Source of the DNA: Thermoleophilia bacterium
Lineage (GTDB): Bacteria; Actinomycetota; Thermoleophilia; Gaiellales; Gaiellaceae
DNA: 20,032 nucleotides
Direction of reading: 5' to 3'
Assembly: GCA_025933895.1 (NCBI GenBank)
Contig: JAICZB010000014.1
Location: 1 to 20,032, forward strand
In this document: positions 1-6,410 of the stretch, piece after piece
Layout: each line of letters begins with the position of its first letter
Position numbering within the stretch: position 1 is the stretch's first letter
Translations under genes and position numbers: made by a program
Notes under the pieces: model-generated
The model's database searches: none
Told to the model about the DNA's origin: nothing
Seen by the model: the letters and a program-made list of their open reading frames with translations, nothing else

Positions 1-269
1 GCCCCGTCCGCGTTGTCGAAGAGCAGCTCGACCTCGCAGAAGTCGGCCCGGCCGCGCGAGCCGCCGCCGGCGAAGAGGACGTCGTCGGGCTTCTCGGCCC
101 GCAGCTCCGTCGGGCTGAGGGAGCCGGCGGCCCAGCGGATCGCGTCGGAGACGTTGGACTTGCCGGAGCCGTTCGGGCCGACGATCACGCCGACGCCCGG
201 CTCCAGACGGATCTCGACCGGGTCGGGGAACGACTTGAAACCACGCAGCTTGACGGCGCGCAGATGCAC
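1..269 (-). CDS. smc: Chromosome segregation ATPase SMC, N-terminal part (runs off the window)
   Basis: Partial gene: only the first 89 codons lie in the window. SMC is the core ATPase of the condensin-like complex that compacts and segregates the chromosome. The visible part is the N-terminal head: the typical opening (LRAVKLRGFKSF) is followed at about residues 31-38 by the Walker A loop GPNGSGKS and then NVSDAIRW, a strong SMC signature. The GTG at 269 is chosen because the family motif begins there and because a TAGGGT -10-like box (277-282) sits 7 nt upstream, fitting a leaderless start. A second in-frame GTG at 278 is possible. Position after rnc matches the classical rnc-smc order. The coiled coil, hinge and C-terminal head are outside the window. 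Confidence 0.95.
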   Translation of the reverse strand, partial: MHLRAVKLRGFKSFPDPVEIRLEPGVGVIVGPNGSGKSNVSDAIRWAAGSLSPTELRAEKPDDVLFAGGGSRGRADFCEVELLFDNADG

Positions 270-311
270 GGCTCGCACCCTAAAGAGGCGGGAGGACGCT
301 ACTGCCGCCGG

Positions 312-524
312 TTACGAGTGGTCGCGCTCGTCGTCGTCGCGCGCGAGCGGAGCGTCCTCGTCCGCCGGCTCGCCGTCGCCGAAGATCTCGAGGATCCCCC
401 GAGGCTCGGCCCCGGTCTCCTCCGCCGCGAGCCGCCGCAAACGCAGCTCCGAATTGGTCGGCCCCCGTTTCCGGCCGGACGTCGTCGGCTTTGCCGACGA
501 TATTTCCAGCTTTTCCTCGGCCAT
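312..524 (-). CDS. Small acidic hypothetical protein (70 aa) between rnc and smc
   Basis: I do not recognise this gene. It would encode 70 residues: a basic first third (KPTTSGRKRG), a helix-prone middle rich in L, R and E, and a very acidic, probably disordered tail (DGEPADEDAPLARDDDERDH). There is no signal peptide or membrane segment. It starts with ATG 33 nt after the rnc stop and ends with TAA 42 nt before the smc start, so it fills an otherwise empty gap in the same direction. I see neither a Shine-Dalgarno sequence nor a close TANNNT box. It could be a real co-transcribed small gene or a chance ORF in a GC-rich spacer. Confidence 0.4.
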   Translation of the reverse strand: MAEEKLEISSAKPTTSGRKRGPTNSELRLRRLAAEETGAEPRGILEIFGDGEPADEDAPLARDDDERDHS

Positions 525-557
525 GAGGCGGGACAGGATGCCAGAAACGAACAGTCG

Positions 558-1220
558 TCAGGCAGATTCGTCCACGTCGAGCTTGGAGAGCGCTTCGCGC
601 GCGGCCTCCTGCTCGGCGGCCTTCTTCGTCCGGCCTTCGCCGCGCCCGAGCTCCTCGCCGCCGATGATCGCGGCGCACGTGAACCGGCGCTCGTGCGGTG
701 GACCGTCGACGGAGATCTCCGTGTACGTCACCTGGCGGCCGCTTCGGGCGAGTAGCTCCTGCAGATCCGTCTTGTTGTCGACGCGCGTCGTGAGCGCATG
801 CTCGATCTGCTCGGAGAACGCGTCGACGACTGCGTCCTCGATCGCCGCGAAGCCATGCTGGAGAAAGAGCGCGCCGAGCGCCGCCTCGATGACAGCCGCG
901 AGGACGTTGCGGTTCCGCGCCAGCCGCTCCAGCTCCTCCTCCGTCTGTGTGGAAGCTGCGTGTTCGACGAGCCGGCTCCCGAGCCCGAGCTTCCGAGCCA
1001 CCTCCGCGCACGTCGCGCGCGAGACGACGTGGGAGCGCACCTTCGCGAGCCGTCCCTCCGAGAAGTCCGGATGGCGCGTGTAGAGCGCGTGCGCCACGGC
1101 CAGCTCGAGCACGCTGTCGCCGAGGAACTCGAGCCGCTCGTACGAGTCGCTACGTTCGTTCGCCCACGAGGTGTGCGTGAAGACAGGCTCCGCCAGCTCC
1201 GGCGGGAGCGCGTCGATCAG
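558..1220 (-). CDS. rnc: Ribonuclease III (start codon uncertain)
   Basis: RNase III cleaves double-stranded RNA, for example in rRNA precursors. The frame carries the catalytic signature ERLEFLGDSVLE followed by HPDFSEGRLAKVRSHVVS, then the downstream acidic motif (AAVIEAALGALFL), and a C-terminal double-stranded RNA-binding domain with its closing lysine/alanine helix (GRTKKAAEQEAAREAL). An ordinary start (GTG at 1112) lies inside the catalytic signature and would remove essential residues. Homology-like sequence continues upstream (ELAEPVFTHTSWANERSDSYERLEFLGDS) to about position 1245, but I find no ATG, GTG or TTG in frame there. I give the CTG at 1220 as a working start; CTG at 1196 is an alternative. 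The frame touches the acpP stop codon as GTAG. It lies in the acpP-rnc-smc order. Confidence 0.88.
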   Translation of the reverse strand: MIDALPPELAEPVFTHTSWANERSDSYERLEFLGDSVLELAVAHALYTRHPDFSEGRLAKVRSHVVSRATCAEVARKLGLGSRLVEHAASTQTEEELERLARNRNVLAAVIEAALGALFLQHGFAAIEDAVVDAFSEQIEHALTTRVDNKTDLQELLARSGRQVTYTEISVDGPPHERRFTCAAIIGGEELGRGEGRTKKAAEQEAAREALSKLDVDESA

Positions 1221-1243
1221 CTGCGCGAGGTCGGAGTCCGCGG

Positions 1244-1489
1244 CTACTGGTGCGAAGTGACGTAGTCGACGGCCTGGCCGACGGTCTGGATCTTCTGCGC
1301 GTCCTCGTCCGAGATCTTGATCCCGAACTGGTCCTCGAGCTCCATGATCAGCTCGACGAGGTCGAGAGAGTCGGCGTCGAGATCCTCCTGGAAGGAAGCC
1401 TCCTCCGTGATGTCCGCCTCGTCGATGCCGAGCTGCTCGGTCAGGACCTCCTTGACCCGCTCGTAGACTTCCTCGCGCGACGCTGCCAT
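1244..1489 (-). CDS. acpP: Acyl carrier protein
   Basis: This 81-aa acidic protein carries growing acyl chains on a 4'-phosphopantetheine arm for fatty-acid and phospholipid synthesis in the cytoplasm. The attachment motif DADSLDLVEL is intact with the serine at residue 41, followed by the recognition helix (LIMELEDQFGIKISDEDA), and length is normal for the family. The ATG at 1489 is preceded by GAGGTGA, a clear Shine-Dalgarno sequence although closely spaced (2 nt), unlike many neighbours. A TATGAT -10-like box (1525-1530) overlaps the plsX stop, so the gene may have its own promoter. PlsX, which takes acyl groups from ACP, is directly upstream; rnc follows. Confidence 0.97.
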   Translation of the reverse strand: MAASREEVYERVKEVLTEQLGIDEADITEEASFQEDLDADSLDLVELIMELEDQFGIKISDEDAQKIQTVGQAVDYVTSHQ

Positions 1490-1524
1490 GTCACCTCGTT
1501 GTGTCGGGGGCTCGAAGCGCGCCG

Positions 1525-1530
1525 ATCATA
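1525..1530 (-). promoter_or_regulatory. Possible -10 box of an acpP promoter
   Basis: On the minus strand the hexamer reads TATGAT, a five-of-six match to the bacterial -10 consensus. It overlaps the plsX stop codon and would start transcription about 28 nt before the acpP ATG, leaving room for the GAGGTGA ribosome binding site. No good -35 hexamer is seen at 17 nt. Confidence 0.35.
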
Positions 1531-2503
1531 CAATCTTCGCCTGCTCCGGCTGGGACAGGCGACCGGCGAGGCGGCCGACGACGTCGTGGTCGACGCCGCG
1601 GGCGGCGAGCCGGATCGCGTTGGCGATCGCCGTCGGCGAGGAGTTGCCGTGCGCGATCACGACGAGCCCGCGCAGCCCGAGGAGGTACGCGCCGCCGTAC
1701 GTGTCCGGATCGAGACGCGCACGCAGCCGCCGGGCGGCGGGACGGATGAGGAGCCCGCCGAGCGTTCCGGCCGTCGTGGCCGTGATCTCCTCCCGCAGCG
1801 AGTCGAGCAGCGTGCGGATCGTCCCCTCGACGGCCTTCAGCGCGACGTTGCCGGTGAAGCCGTCCGTGACGAGCACGTCGGCGGCGCCCTCGAGCACGTC
1901 GCGGCCCTCGGCGTTGCCGCGGAAGTCGAGATCGGAGGCGGCGAGCAGCTCGTGCGCCTCGAGGGTGAGCCGGTTCCCTTTCTCCGCCTCCTCGCCGATC
2001 GAAAGGAGGCGTACCTGCGGCTTGGCGATGCCGAGGATCTCCTCGGCGAAGACCGCTCCCATCGTCGCGAACTGGAGCAGGTGCTCGGCGCGGCAGTCGG
2101 CGTTCGCGCCGGCGTCGATCAGCACCGACGGGCCCTTGCGTGCGGGGATCGGCACAGCGATCGCAGGCCGGCGCACGCCGGGCACGCGTCGGAGGAGGAC
2201 GAGGCCCGCGGCGAGGATCGCGCCCGTGTTCCCCGGGGACACGACGGCGTCCGCATCCCCGTCCGAGACAGCCTTCACCGCGCGGACGAGCGAGCTGTCG
2301 GCCTTTGTCCGGAACGCGTCGGCGGGCTTCTCGTCCATGCCGACGACCTGCGTTGTCGGGACGAGCTCGAGCCCGCGGGTGTCGAGCCCGGCCTCGCCGA
2401 AGAGCACGGGGACGATCTCGTCGGAGGCCGCTTCCTGCGCACCCTGGACGACGGCACGCGCGCCGCGGTCGCTGCCCATCGCATCGACGGCGACCCGGAT
2501 CAT
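1526..2503 (-). CDS. plsX: Phosphate acyltransferase PlsX
   Basis: PlsX interconverts acyl-ACP and acyl-phosphate, the acyl donor for PlsY in phosphatidic acid synthesis; it is a peripheral membrane enzyme. The protein opens with the family signature IRVAVDAMGSDRG and contains the conserved blocks VVSPGNTGAILAAG, PIPARKGPSVLIDAGANADC, LLSIGEEAEKGN and VLVTDGFTGNVALKAVEG. Length (325 aa) is normal. I use ATG 2503 rather than ATG 2524: the signature starts there, and a TAGTCT box (2511-2516) sits exactly 7 nt before it, suggesting a leaderless message. rpmF and a long hairpin element lie upstream, acpP downstream. Confidence 0.96.
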   Translation of the reverse strand: MIRVAVDAMGSDRGARAVVQGAQEAASDEIVPVLFGEAGLDTRGLELVPTTQVVGMDEKPADAFRTKADSSLVRAVKAVSDGDADAVVSPGNTGAILAAGLVLLRRVPGVRRPAIAVPIPARKGPSVLIDAGANADCRAEHLLQFATMGAVFAEEILGIAKPQVRLLSIGEEAEKGNRLTLEAHELLAASDLDFRGNAEGRDVLEGAADVLVTDGFTGNVALKAVEGTIRTLLDSLREEITATTAGTLGGLLIRPAARRLRARLDPDTYGGAYLLGLRGLVVIAHGNSSPTAIANAIRLAARGVDHDVVGRLAGRLSQPEQAKIV

Positions 2504-2510
2504 GGAGGAG

Positions 2511-2516
2511 AGACTA
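2511..2516 (-). promoter_or_regulatory. TANNNT -10 box of a leaderless plsX promoter
   Basis: The minus strand reads TAGTCT, then seven bases, then the ATG at 2503. This spacing puts the transcription start at the start codon. It lies at the edge of the long hairpin 2514-2680, so transcription from rpmF and initiation at plsX are separated by that structure. Confidence 0.4.
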
Positions 2517-2680
2517 GAGCTCATTGCGGAATGACCACGCGCTGGTTGGGTGCGATGGGCGAGTGCGAGGCTAGGACGCAGGGAGCGCCGATAGCAGCGC
2601 TATTGGCGCGATTGAGGAGGGCGCGTCGCGCCGCCCAGCGCGGCCGGGCAGCCCGTGCTTCATCTCGAAACGAGCTCCTA
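2514..2680. repeat. Long imperfect inverted repeat (about 167 bp hairpin) between rpmF and plsX
   Basis: The whole rpmF-plsX spacer folds back on itself. The two 82-nt arms (2514-2595 and 2599-2680) align along their length with mismatches and single-base gaps. They are perfect at the outer GAGCTC (2517-2522, 2672-2677) and nearly perfect at the inner 11 bp (2585-2595 with 2599-2609, one G-T wobble) around a 3-nt AGC loop. The rpmF stop codon forms the right edge. The apex TAGCAGCGCTA (2592-2602) is identical to that of the hairpin at 4562-4732. No T-run follows, so it is not a classical intrinsic terminator. I find no convincing gene in it. Confidence 0.7.
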
Positions 2681-2866
2681 CGGAGCCTGGACGCGGAGCG
2701 GCTCGACCTCGCGGCCCTTGTAGGTGCCGCAGGTCGGGCAGACGCGGTGCGGACGCTTCGGCTGGCCGCACGTCGGGCAGACGTTGACCTTCGGTGCGCT
2801 GATCGCATGCGTCGCGCGCCGCTTGTCGCGGCGGGACTTCGAGGTTTTCCGCTTCGGGACGGCCAT
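2678..2866 (-). CDS. rpmF: 50S ribosomal protein bL32 (zinc-binding form)
   Basis: This is a small basic ribosomal protein of 62 residues. The N-terminal MAVPKRKTSKSRRDKRR is typical of bL32 and is followed by a zinc ribbon with cysteines at 30, 33, 43 and 46 (CPTC and CPTC). Because all four cysteines are present, this is the C+ version that needs zinc. In many bacteria rpmF follows yceD directly; here a plus-strand block with a GNAT and an aldo/keto reductase gene separates them. The start lies 27 bp from the divergent GNAT start, with a shared palindromic -10 region. The stop codon borders the long hairpin. Confidence 0.97.
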   Translation of the reverse strand: MAVPKRKTSKSRRDKRRATHAISAPKVNVCPTCGQPKRPHRVCPTCGTYKGREVEPLRVQAP

Positions 2867-2877
2867 CGGCGCGGGCC

Positions 2878-2887
2878 ACTATAGCCT
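2878..2887. promoter_or_regulatory. Bidirectional -10 region between rpmF and the GNAT gene
   Basis: The 27-bp gap between two divergent start codons contains the palindrome CTATAG (2879-2884). On the minus strand TATAGT (2878-2883) ends 11 nt before the rpmF ATG. On the plus strand TAGCCT (2882-2887) ends 6 nt before the GNAT GTG, fitting a leaderless message. Both promoters must use the same few bases, so they probably compete. -35 boxes are weak on both sides. Confidence 0.45.
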
Positions 2888-2893
2888 GCGCCC

Positions 2894-3559
2894 GTGGACA
2901 CGACCGAGATCCTCCCGCTGTTCGACGAGCAGATGCGACGCAAGGCCGCGCCGGCCGGGCTGTTCGTCGGCGAGGGCTGGAGCGCCGTGCTCTGGCGGCC
3001 CGACGACGGCCAGGTCGAGCCGCTCGTCGCGCGGATGCGCGAGCTGTCCGGGCATGTCGAGTGGAAGTACTACTCGCACGACGGCCCGGAGCTTCGTGAG
3101 CGCCTGCTCGCTGCCGGGCTCGAGCCGGAGGACGAGGAGACGGTCGTCGTCGCGGAGGCAGCCTCCATTCCGCCGCCGCCGGCCGACGTCGAGCTGCGGC
3201 AGGAAACGGACGTTTTCCTCGAGCTCGCCGAGCGCGTTTTCGGGCGCGGCCAGGGTTCGAGCCTCCACGACAGCGCGGTCGCCGTGGTCGCCTACGTCGA
3301 CGGACAGCCGGTCTCCGGCGGCCGCGTCGATCTCGAGGAGGGCGTCGAGTTCGCCGGCCTGTTCGGCGGGGTCACGCTGCCGGAGTACCGCAGGCGCGGC
3401 CTCTACCGCGCGACCGTCGCGAAGCGCGCGGAGCTCGCCCGCGAGCGCGGCTACCGCTGGCTCTACTCCGACGCGCTGCCGACGAGCCGACCGATCCTCG
3501 AGCGGAACGGCTTCGTCGCGATGACGGAGACGACGCCGTTCGTGTTCCCGTCCGCGTAG
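2894..3559 (+). CDS. GNAT family N-acetyltransferase
   Basis: The 221-aa protein looks like a GCN5-related acetyltransferase, which moves an acetyl group from acetyl-CoA to an amine; the substrate cannot be told. The catalytic half is C-terminal: strand AGLFGGVTLPEYRRRGLYRATVAKRAEL at about 154-181 contains the acetyl-CoA pyrophosphate loop (RRRGLY, 166-171), and the C-terminal SDALPTSRPILERNGF (192-207) is the usual motif B helix. The N-terminal 100 residues are less conserved and may be a degenerate second GNAT fold. The start is GTG with a TANNNT box 6 nt upstream. It is followed 28 nt later by an aldo/keto reductase gene with its own box, so the two may be separate transcripts. Confidence 0.85.
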   Translation: MDTTEILPLFDEQMRRKAAPAGLFVGEGWSAVLWRPDDGQVEPLVARMRELSGHVEWKYYSHDGPELRERLLAAGLEPEDEETVVVAEAASIPPPPADVELRQETDVFLELAERVFGRGQGSSLHDSAVAVVAYVDGQPVSGGRVDLEEGVEFAGLFGGVTLPEYRRRGLYRATVAKRAELARERGYRWLYSDALPTSRPILERNGFVAMTETTPFVFPSA

Positions 3560-3575
3560 AGCCCGGTCGACGGGG

Positions 3576-3581
3576 TAGCGT
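3576..3581 (+). promoter_or_regulatory. TANNNT -10 box before the aldo/keto reductase
   Basis: TAGCGT is followed by six bases and the ATG at 3588. The spacing matches a leaderless transcript. It suggests that the aldo/keto reductase gene can be transcribed independently of the GNAT gene just upstream. Confidence 0.4.
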
Positions 3582-3587
3582 CGGCTC

Positions 3588-4565
3588 ATGGACAGACGTA
3601 GACTCGGGACACAAGGACTGGAGGTCTCCGCCCTCGGCCTCGGCTGCATGGGAATGTCGGAGTTCTACGGGACGACCGACGAGGGCGAGGCGATCGCGAC
3701 CATCCACCGGGCGCTCGAGCTCGGGATCGACTTCCTGGACACGGCGGACATGTATGGCCGCGGCGCCAACGAGAAGCTCGTGGGGAAGGCGATCCGCGAC
3801 CGGCGCGACCAGGTCGTCCTCGCGACCAAGTTCGGCAACGTCCGCTCGGGCGACGGCTCGCGCGAGGTACGAGGCGACGCCGAATACGTGCGGGATGCGT
3901 GCGACGCCTCATTGCAGCGGCTCGGCCTCGACCACGTCGACCTCTACTACCAGCACCGCGTGGACTTCCGCGTGCCGATCGAGGAGACGGTCGGCGCGAT
4001 GGCCGGGCTCGTCGAGAGCGGCAAAGTGCGCTACCTCGGGCTCTCGGAGGCATCGCCGGAGACGGTCCGGCGCGCGCACGCAGTCCACCCGATCTCGGCA
4101 CTGCAGTCCGAGTACTCGCTGTGGACGCGCGATCCGGAGGACGGGCCGCTCGAGACGTGCCGCGAGCTCGGCATCGGCTTCGTCGCGTACAGCCCACTCG
4201 GCCGCGGCTTCCTCACCGGCCGGATCCAGTCGGCCGAGGATCTCGAGGAGGGCGACTTCCGACGCAACAACCCGCGCTTCCAGGGTGAGAACTTCCAGCG
4301 GAACCTCGACCTCGTCGCGCGCGTCGAGGAGATCGCCGACGAGAAGGGACGGATGCCGGGACAGATCGCGCTCGCGTGGCTGCTCTCGCGCGGCGAAGAC
4401 GTCGTCCCGATCCCCGGGACCAAGCGCGTCCGCTACCTCGAGGAGAACGCCGAGGCCGCGGACGTCGAGCTGACCGACGAGGAGCTCGAACGGATCGAGC
4501 AGGCGTTCCCGAAGGGCGCCGCCGCCGGCGAGCGCTACCCGGACATGTCCACGATCGACCGCTAG
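3588..4565 (+). CDS. Aldo/keto reductase
   Basis: This is a 325-aa NADPH-dependent oxidoreductase of the aldo/keto reductase superfamily, reducing carbonyl compounds in the cytoplasm; it resembles the AKR13/YajO-like branch. The expected catalytic tetrad is visible: Asp51 and Tyr56 in FLDTADMYG, Lys81 in ATKFG and His123 in YYQHRVD. Downstream are GKVRYLGLSEAS, the substrate-pocket strand ALQSEYSLWTRDPE, GIGFVAYSPLGRGFLTG, and the cofactor-binding segment VVPIPGTKRVRYLEEN. Length is normal and no residue is missing. The TAG stop lies in CTAG at the left edge of a long hairpin element that separates it from the convergent yceD gene. The natural substrate is unknown; a role in detoxifying aldehydes is inference. 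Confidence 0.95.
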   Translation: MDRRRLGTQGLEVSALGLGCMGMSEFYGTTDEGEAIATIHRALELGIDFLDTADMYGRGANEKLVGKAIRDRRDQVVLATKFGNVRSGDGSREVRGDAEYVRDACDASLQRLGLDHVDLYYQHRVDFRVPIEETVGAMAGLVESGKVRYLGLSEASPETVRRAHAVHPISALQSEYSLWTRDPEDGPLETCRELGIGFVAYSPLGRGFLTGRIQSAEDLEEGDFRRNNPRFQGENFQRNLDLVARVEEIADEKGRMPGQIALAWLLSRGEDVVPIPGTKRVRYLEENAEAADVELTDEELERIEQAFPKGAAAGERYPDMSTIDR

Positions 4566-4732
4566 ACGATTGATTCCAAAGTGACGTGCCGTCGGGGGCG
4601 TCACTGACCAAGCGGGACGACGCGATCGTCCACAGTTCGTAGCAGCGCTACGGGCTGTGGTCGAGCGTGGCGATCCCGCGCCGTGTCAGGGACGTCATCC
4701 GGCCCCGCGGCAGTTTGGAATCAATCGTCTAG
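4562..4732. repeat. 171-bp hairpin element with perfect 19-bp ends between convergent genes
   Basis: The ends are perfect inverted repeats: CTAGACGATTGATTCCAAA at 4562-4580 and its reverse complement at 4714-4732. The interior continues as an imperfect palindrome, with matching blocks such as CTGAC, GCGGGA, TC-x-CCACAG and CGTAGC in both arms, and closes on an AGC loop at 4644-4646. The centre of symmetry is within 2 nt of the geometric middle. The outer CTAG on each side carries the TAG stop of the aldo/keto reductase (4563-4565) and of yceD (4729-4731, minus strand). The apex is identical to that of the hairpin at 2514-2680. It could be a MITE- or REP-like mobile repeat or a bidirectional structural terminator. 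No ORF in it looks real. Confidence 0.85.
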
Positions 4733-5235
4733 TCGCGTTCGCGGAGCGCTTCGAGGGCTGCCCAGCGCGGATCCGCGCGCTCCTCGGCATGCTCGTGCGG
4801 CTCGGCGTTGAGGTCCTTGCCGCAAACCGGGCAGAGGCCGGCGCAGTCGTCCCGGCAGAGGATCTTGTCGGGCAGCGCGAGCGCGATCGCGTCGTGCGCC
4901 CACGCGGAGAGGTCGAGCCGGTCGTCGTCGAGATACTCCGTCCGCTCGTCGTCGCTTTCCGGCTTCGTCGCCTCGTACTCGCGCAGGCTCAACGAGAGCG
5001 ACAGCTCGGCGTCGGTGAGGCAGCGGAAGCACGGCCCGGCAAGCGTGAGGTCCAGCGCAAGCTCGAGCACGGTGCCGCTGGTGGCGCGCGTGACACGAAG
5101 TTCGGCCGGCGCGGGATTCGGCTGCGGCTCGTAGCTCTGGCCGCCGAGCACGAGCGGCTCGAGCCCGATCTCGACGCGCTCGCGAGCCTCGTCGCCGGAG
5201 CGGATGCGGAGCGTGCGGAGGTCGAACGTGGTCAT
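4729..5235 (-). CDS. yceD: YceD/DUF177 family protein
   Basis: This 168-aa protein belongs to the DUF177 (YceD) family, usually encoded beside rpmF and linked to ribosome or 23S rRNA metabolism. Cysteines occur as a CFRC pair at 69 and 72 and as CRDDCAGLCPVCGKDLN at 127-143, with Cys 127, 131, 135 and 138, the typical zinc-binding ending. The middle is acidic. The ATG at 5235 has a TACCTT box 6 nt upstream, fitting a leaderless start. The usual partner rpmF is about 1.9 kb away, beyond the GNAT/aldo-keto reductase block. The stop codon lies in the right end of the 171-bp hairpin element. Confidence 0.93.
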   Translation of the reverse strand: MTTFDLRTLRIRSGDEARERVEIGLEPLVLGGQSYEPQPNPAPAELRVTRATSGTVLELALDLTLAGPCFRCLTDAELSLSLSLREYEATKPESDDERTEYLDDDRLDLSAWAHDAIALALPDKILCRDDCAGLCPVCGKDLNAEPHEHAEERADPRWAALEALRERD

Positions 5236-5241
5236 GCCGCC

Positions 5242-5247
5242 AAGGTA
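5242..5247 (-). promoter_or_regulatory. TANNNT -10 box of a leaderless yceD promoter
   Basis: On the minus strand TACCTT is followed by GGCGGC and the yceD ATG. The box sits in the loop of a small inverted repeat (GCCGC/GCGGC), whose role is unknown. The spacing supports a leaderless transcript. Confidence 0.4.
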
Positions 5248-5349
5248 GCGGCGGGACGTGGCGCCCTTGACGGAACTCCGCCTCGCGGCCCAGGCACGGA
5301 CGAGGCACGCCTCTCACTCTGAACCTATGTCCGGCCCAGAGTGAAGCTT

Positions 5350-6351
5350 TCAGGGCGCCATGCGACGCAGATCGGCGAGCTGCGGCACGCGCGGCACAGG
5401 CCGCTCCTGCGCCTCCTTGCGCCGGATGTACGGGCCGAGAGTCTCCGGCGTCGGCTCGGCCTCGTCGTGCCCATGCGGCTCGCGGGCGAGGACGAGCATT
5501 CCGACCGACGCCAAGATGACAGCGCCTGCTGCGATCTCGCGGCCTCCGACTGCCTCGCCGGCGAGCGCCCAGCCGAGCATGACGGCGACGGCGGGGTTGA
5601 CGTAGGCGTACGTCGAGACGAGGACGCTCGACGCGCCGCTCCGCAGCAGCCAGCCGTACGCGGTGAACGCCACGATCGAGCCGAAGACGACGAGGAAGGC
5701 GAACGCCCCGGCCGATCCGGCCGAGATCGCCGCCGGATGAACACGGCCGACCTCTCCCATCGCGGCTCCCGCAACGGCGAGAAACGCCGCCGCGCAGAGC
5801 ATCTGCATCGCCGCGGAGAGGAACGGCGGCCGTGGCAGCGGCGCGACGCGGCCGTAGGCCGAGCCGGCGGCCCAGGCGAGCGCAGCTCCGAGGATGACCG
5901 CGGCGCCGACCGGATCGACGTGTCCGCTCTGGCCGACGAGCAACGCGACGCCGAGCAACCCGGCGGCGATCCCGGACAGCGCGCCGAGCGAGAGCCGGAT
6001 CCCGAAGAACGTCCGGTCGAGGAGCGCCGTGAACAGCGGCACCGTGGCAACGAGGAGCGCGGTCAGCCCCGAGGCGACGCGCTGCTCGGCCCACGCGATC
6101 CCGCCCGTGTCGACGAACAGGAGCAGCCCGCCGACGACCGCGGCAGCCGTCCACTCACGCCGTCCCGGTCGTGCAGCCGCGACATCGCCGCGCCAGGCGG
6201 ACAACGCGTAGAGCAGTCCGCCGGCGAGCCCGAAGCGCACCGCAAGCATTAGCAGCGGCGGCAGGGTCCGGTCGGCAACGGCGATCGCGAGATACGTCGA
6301 TCCCCAGACGACGTAGACGATCCCGAGCGCGACGGCGATCTTCGTTCTCAT
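5350..6351 (-). CDS. EamA-family drug/metabolite transporter (YedA-like)
   Basis: This is an integral membrane protein of 333 aa with about ten hydrophobic helices in two EamA repeats. The first repeat opens with ALGIVYVVWGSTYLAIAVA, the typical start of the YedA/RhaT-like drug/metabolite transporter branch; the second contains VFGSIVAFTAYGWLLRSGASSVLVSTYAYVNPAVAVMLGWALAGE, the most conserved EamA stretch. The last 45 residues form a charged cytoplasmic tail (HGHDEAEPTPETLGPYIRRKEAQERP), longer than usual. It is divergent from a LysR-type regulator gene 59 bp away, a common arrangement in which the regulator controls the exporter. The substrate is unknown; export of amino acids or metabolites is a family-level guess. 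Confidence 0.92.
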   Translation of the reverse strand: MRTKIAVALGIVYVVWGSTYLAIAVADRTLPPLLMLAVRFGLAGGLLYALSAWRGDVAAARPGRREWTAAAVVGGLLLFVDTGGIAWAEQRVASGLTALLVATVPLFTALLDRTFFGIRLSLGALSGIAAGLLGVALLVGQSGHVDPVGAAVILGAALAWAAGSAYGRVAPLPRPPFLSAAMQMLCAAAFLAVAGAAMGEVGRVHPAAISAGSAGAFAFLVVFGSIVAFTAYGWLLRSGASSVLVSTYAYVNPAVAVMLGWALAGEAVGGREIAAGAVILASVGMLVLAREPHGHDEAEPTPETLGPYIRRKEAQERPVPRVPQLADLRRMAP

Positions 6352-6393
6352 GGGTTCATGGTGCCGAGAGGGCGCGATCAGAGCAAATGGGGT

Positions 6394-6409
6394 TATCGTT
6401 GGTATCGAT
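6394..6409. promoter_or_regulatory. Putative LysR-type operator (T-N11-A dyad)
   Basis: The divergent 59-bp gap contains ATCG-N7-CGAT (6395-6409). Within it T6396 and A6408 form the T-N11-A pattern of LysR-type binding sites. A TATCGT -10-like box for the regulator (6394-6399) overlaps the dyad, so autorepression plus control of the EamA gene is plausible. Confidence 0.45.
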
Positions 6410-6410
6410 C

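Noticed and set aside
1250..2884. Long plus-strand open frame (544 codons) opposite acpP, plsX and rpmF
   Set aside because: It is antisense to three well-recognised genes, has an arginine- and aspartate-rich composition typical of GC-rich shadow frames, and shows no domain.
5313..5343. Possible terminator after the EamA gene (CACTCTG ... CAGAGTG, 7-bp stem)
   Set aside because: The loop is 15 nt and there is no T-run downstream on the minus strand, so the evidence is too weak. The rest of the 5236-5349 gap holds the yceD promoter region and nothing else visible.
4721..6154. Long minus-strand open frame (477 codons) across yceD and the EamA gene
   Set aside because: It runs out of frame through both genes, and is extremely arginine/alanine-rich without domains.
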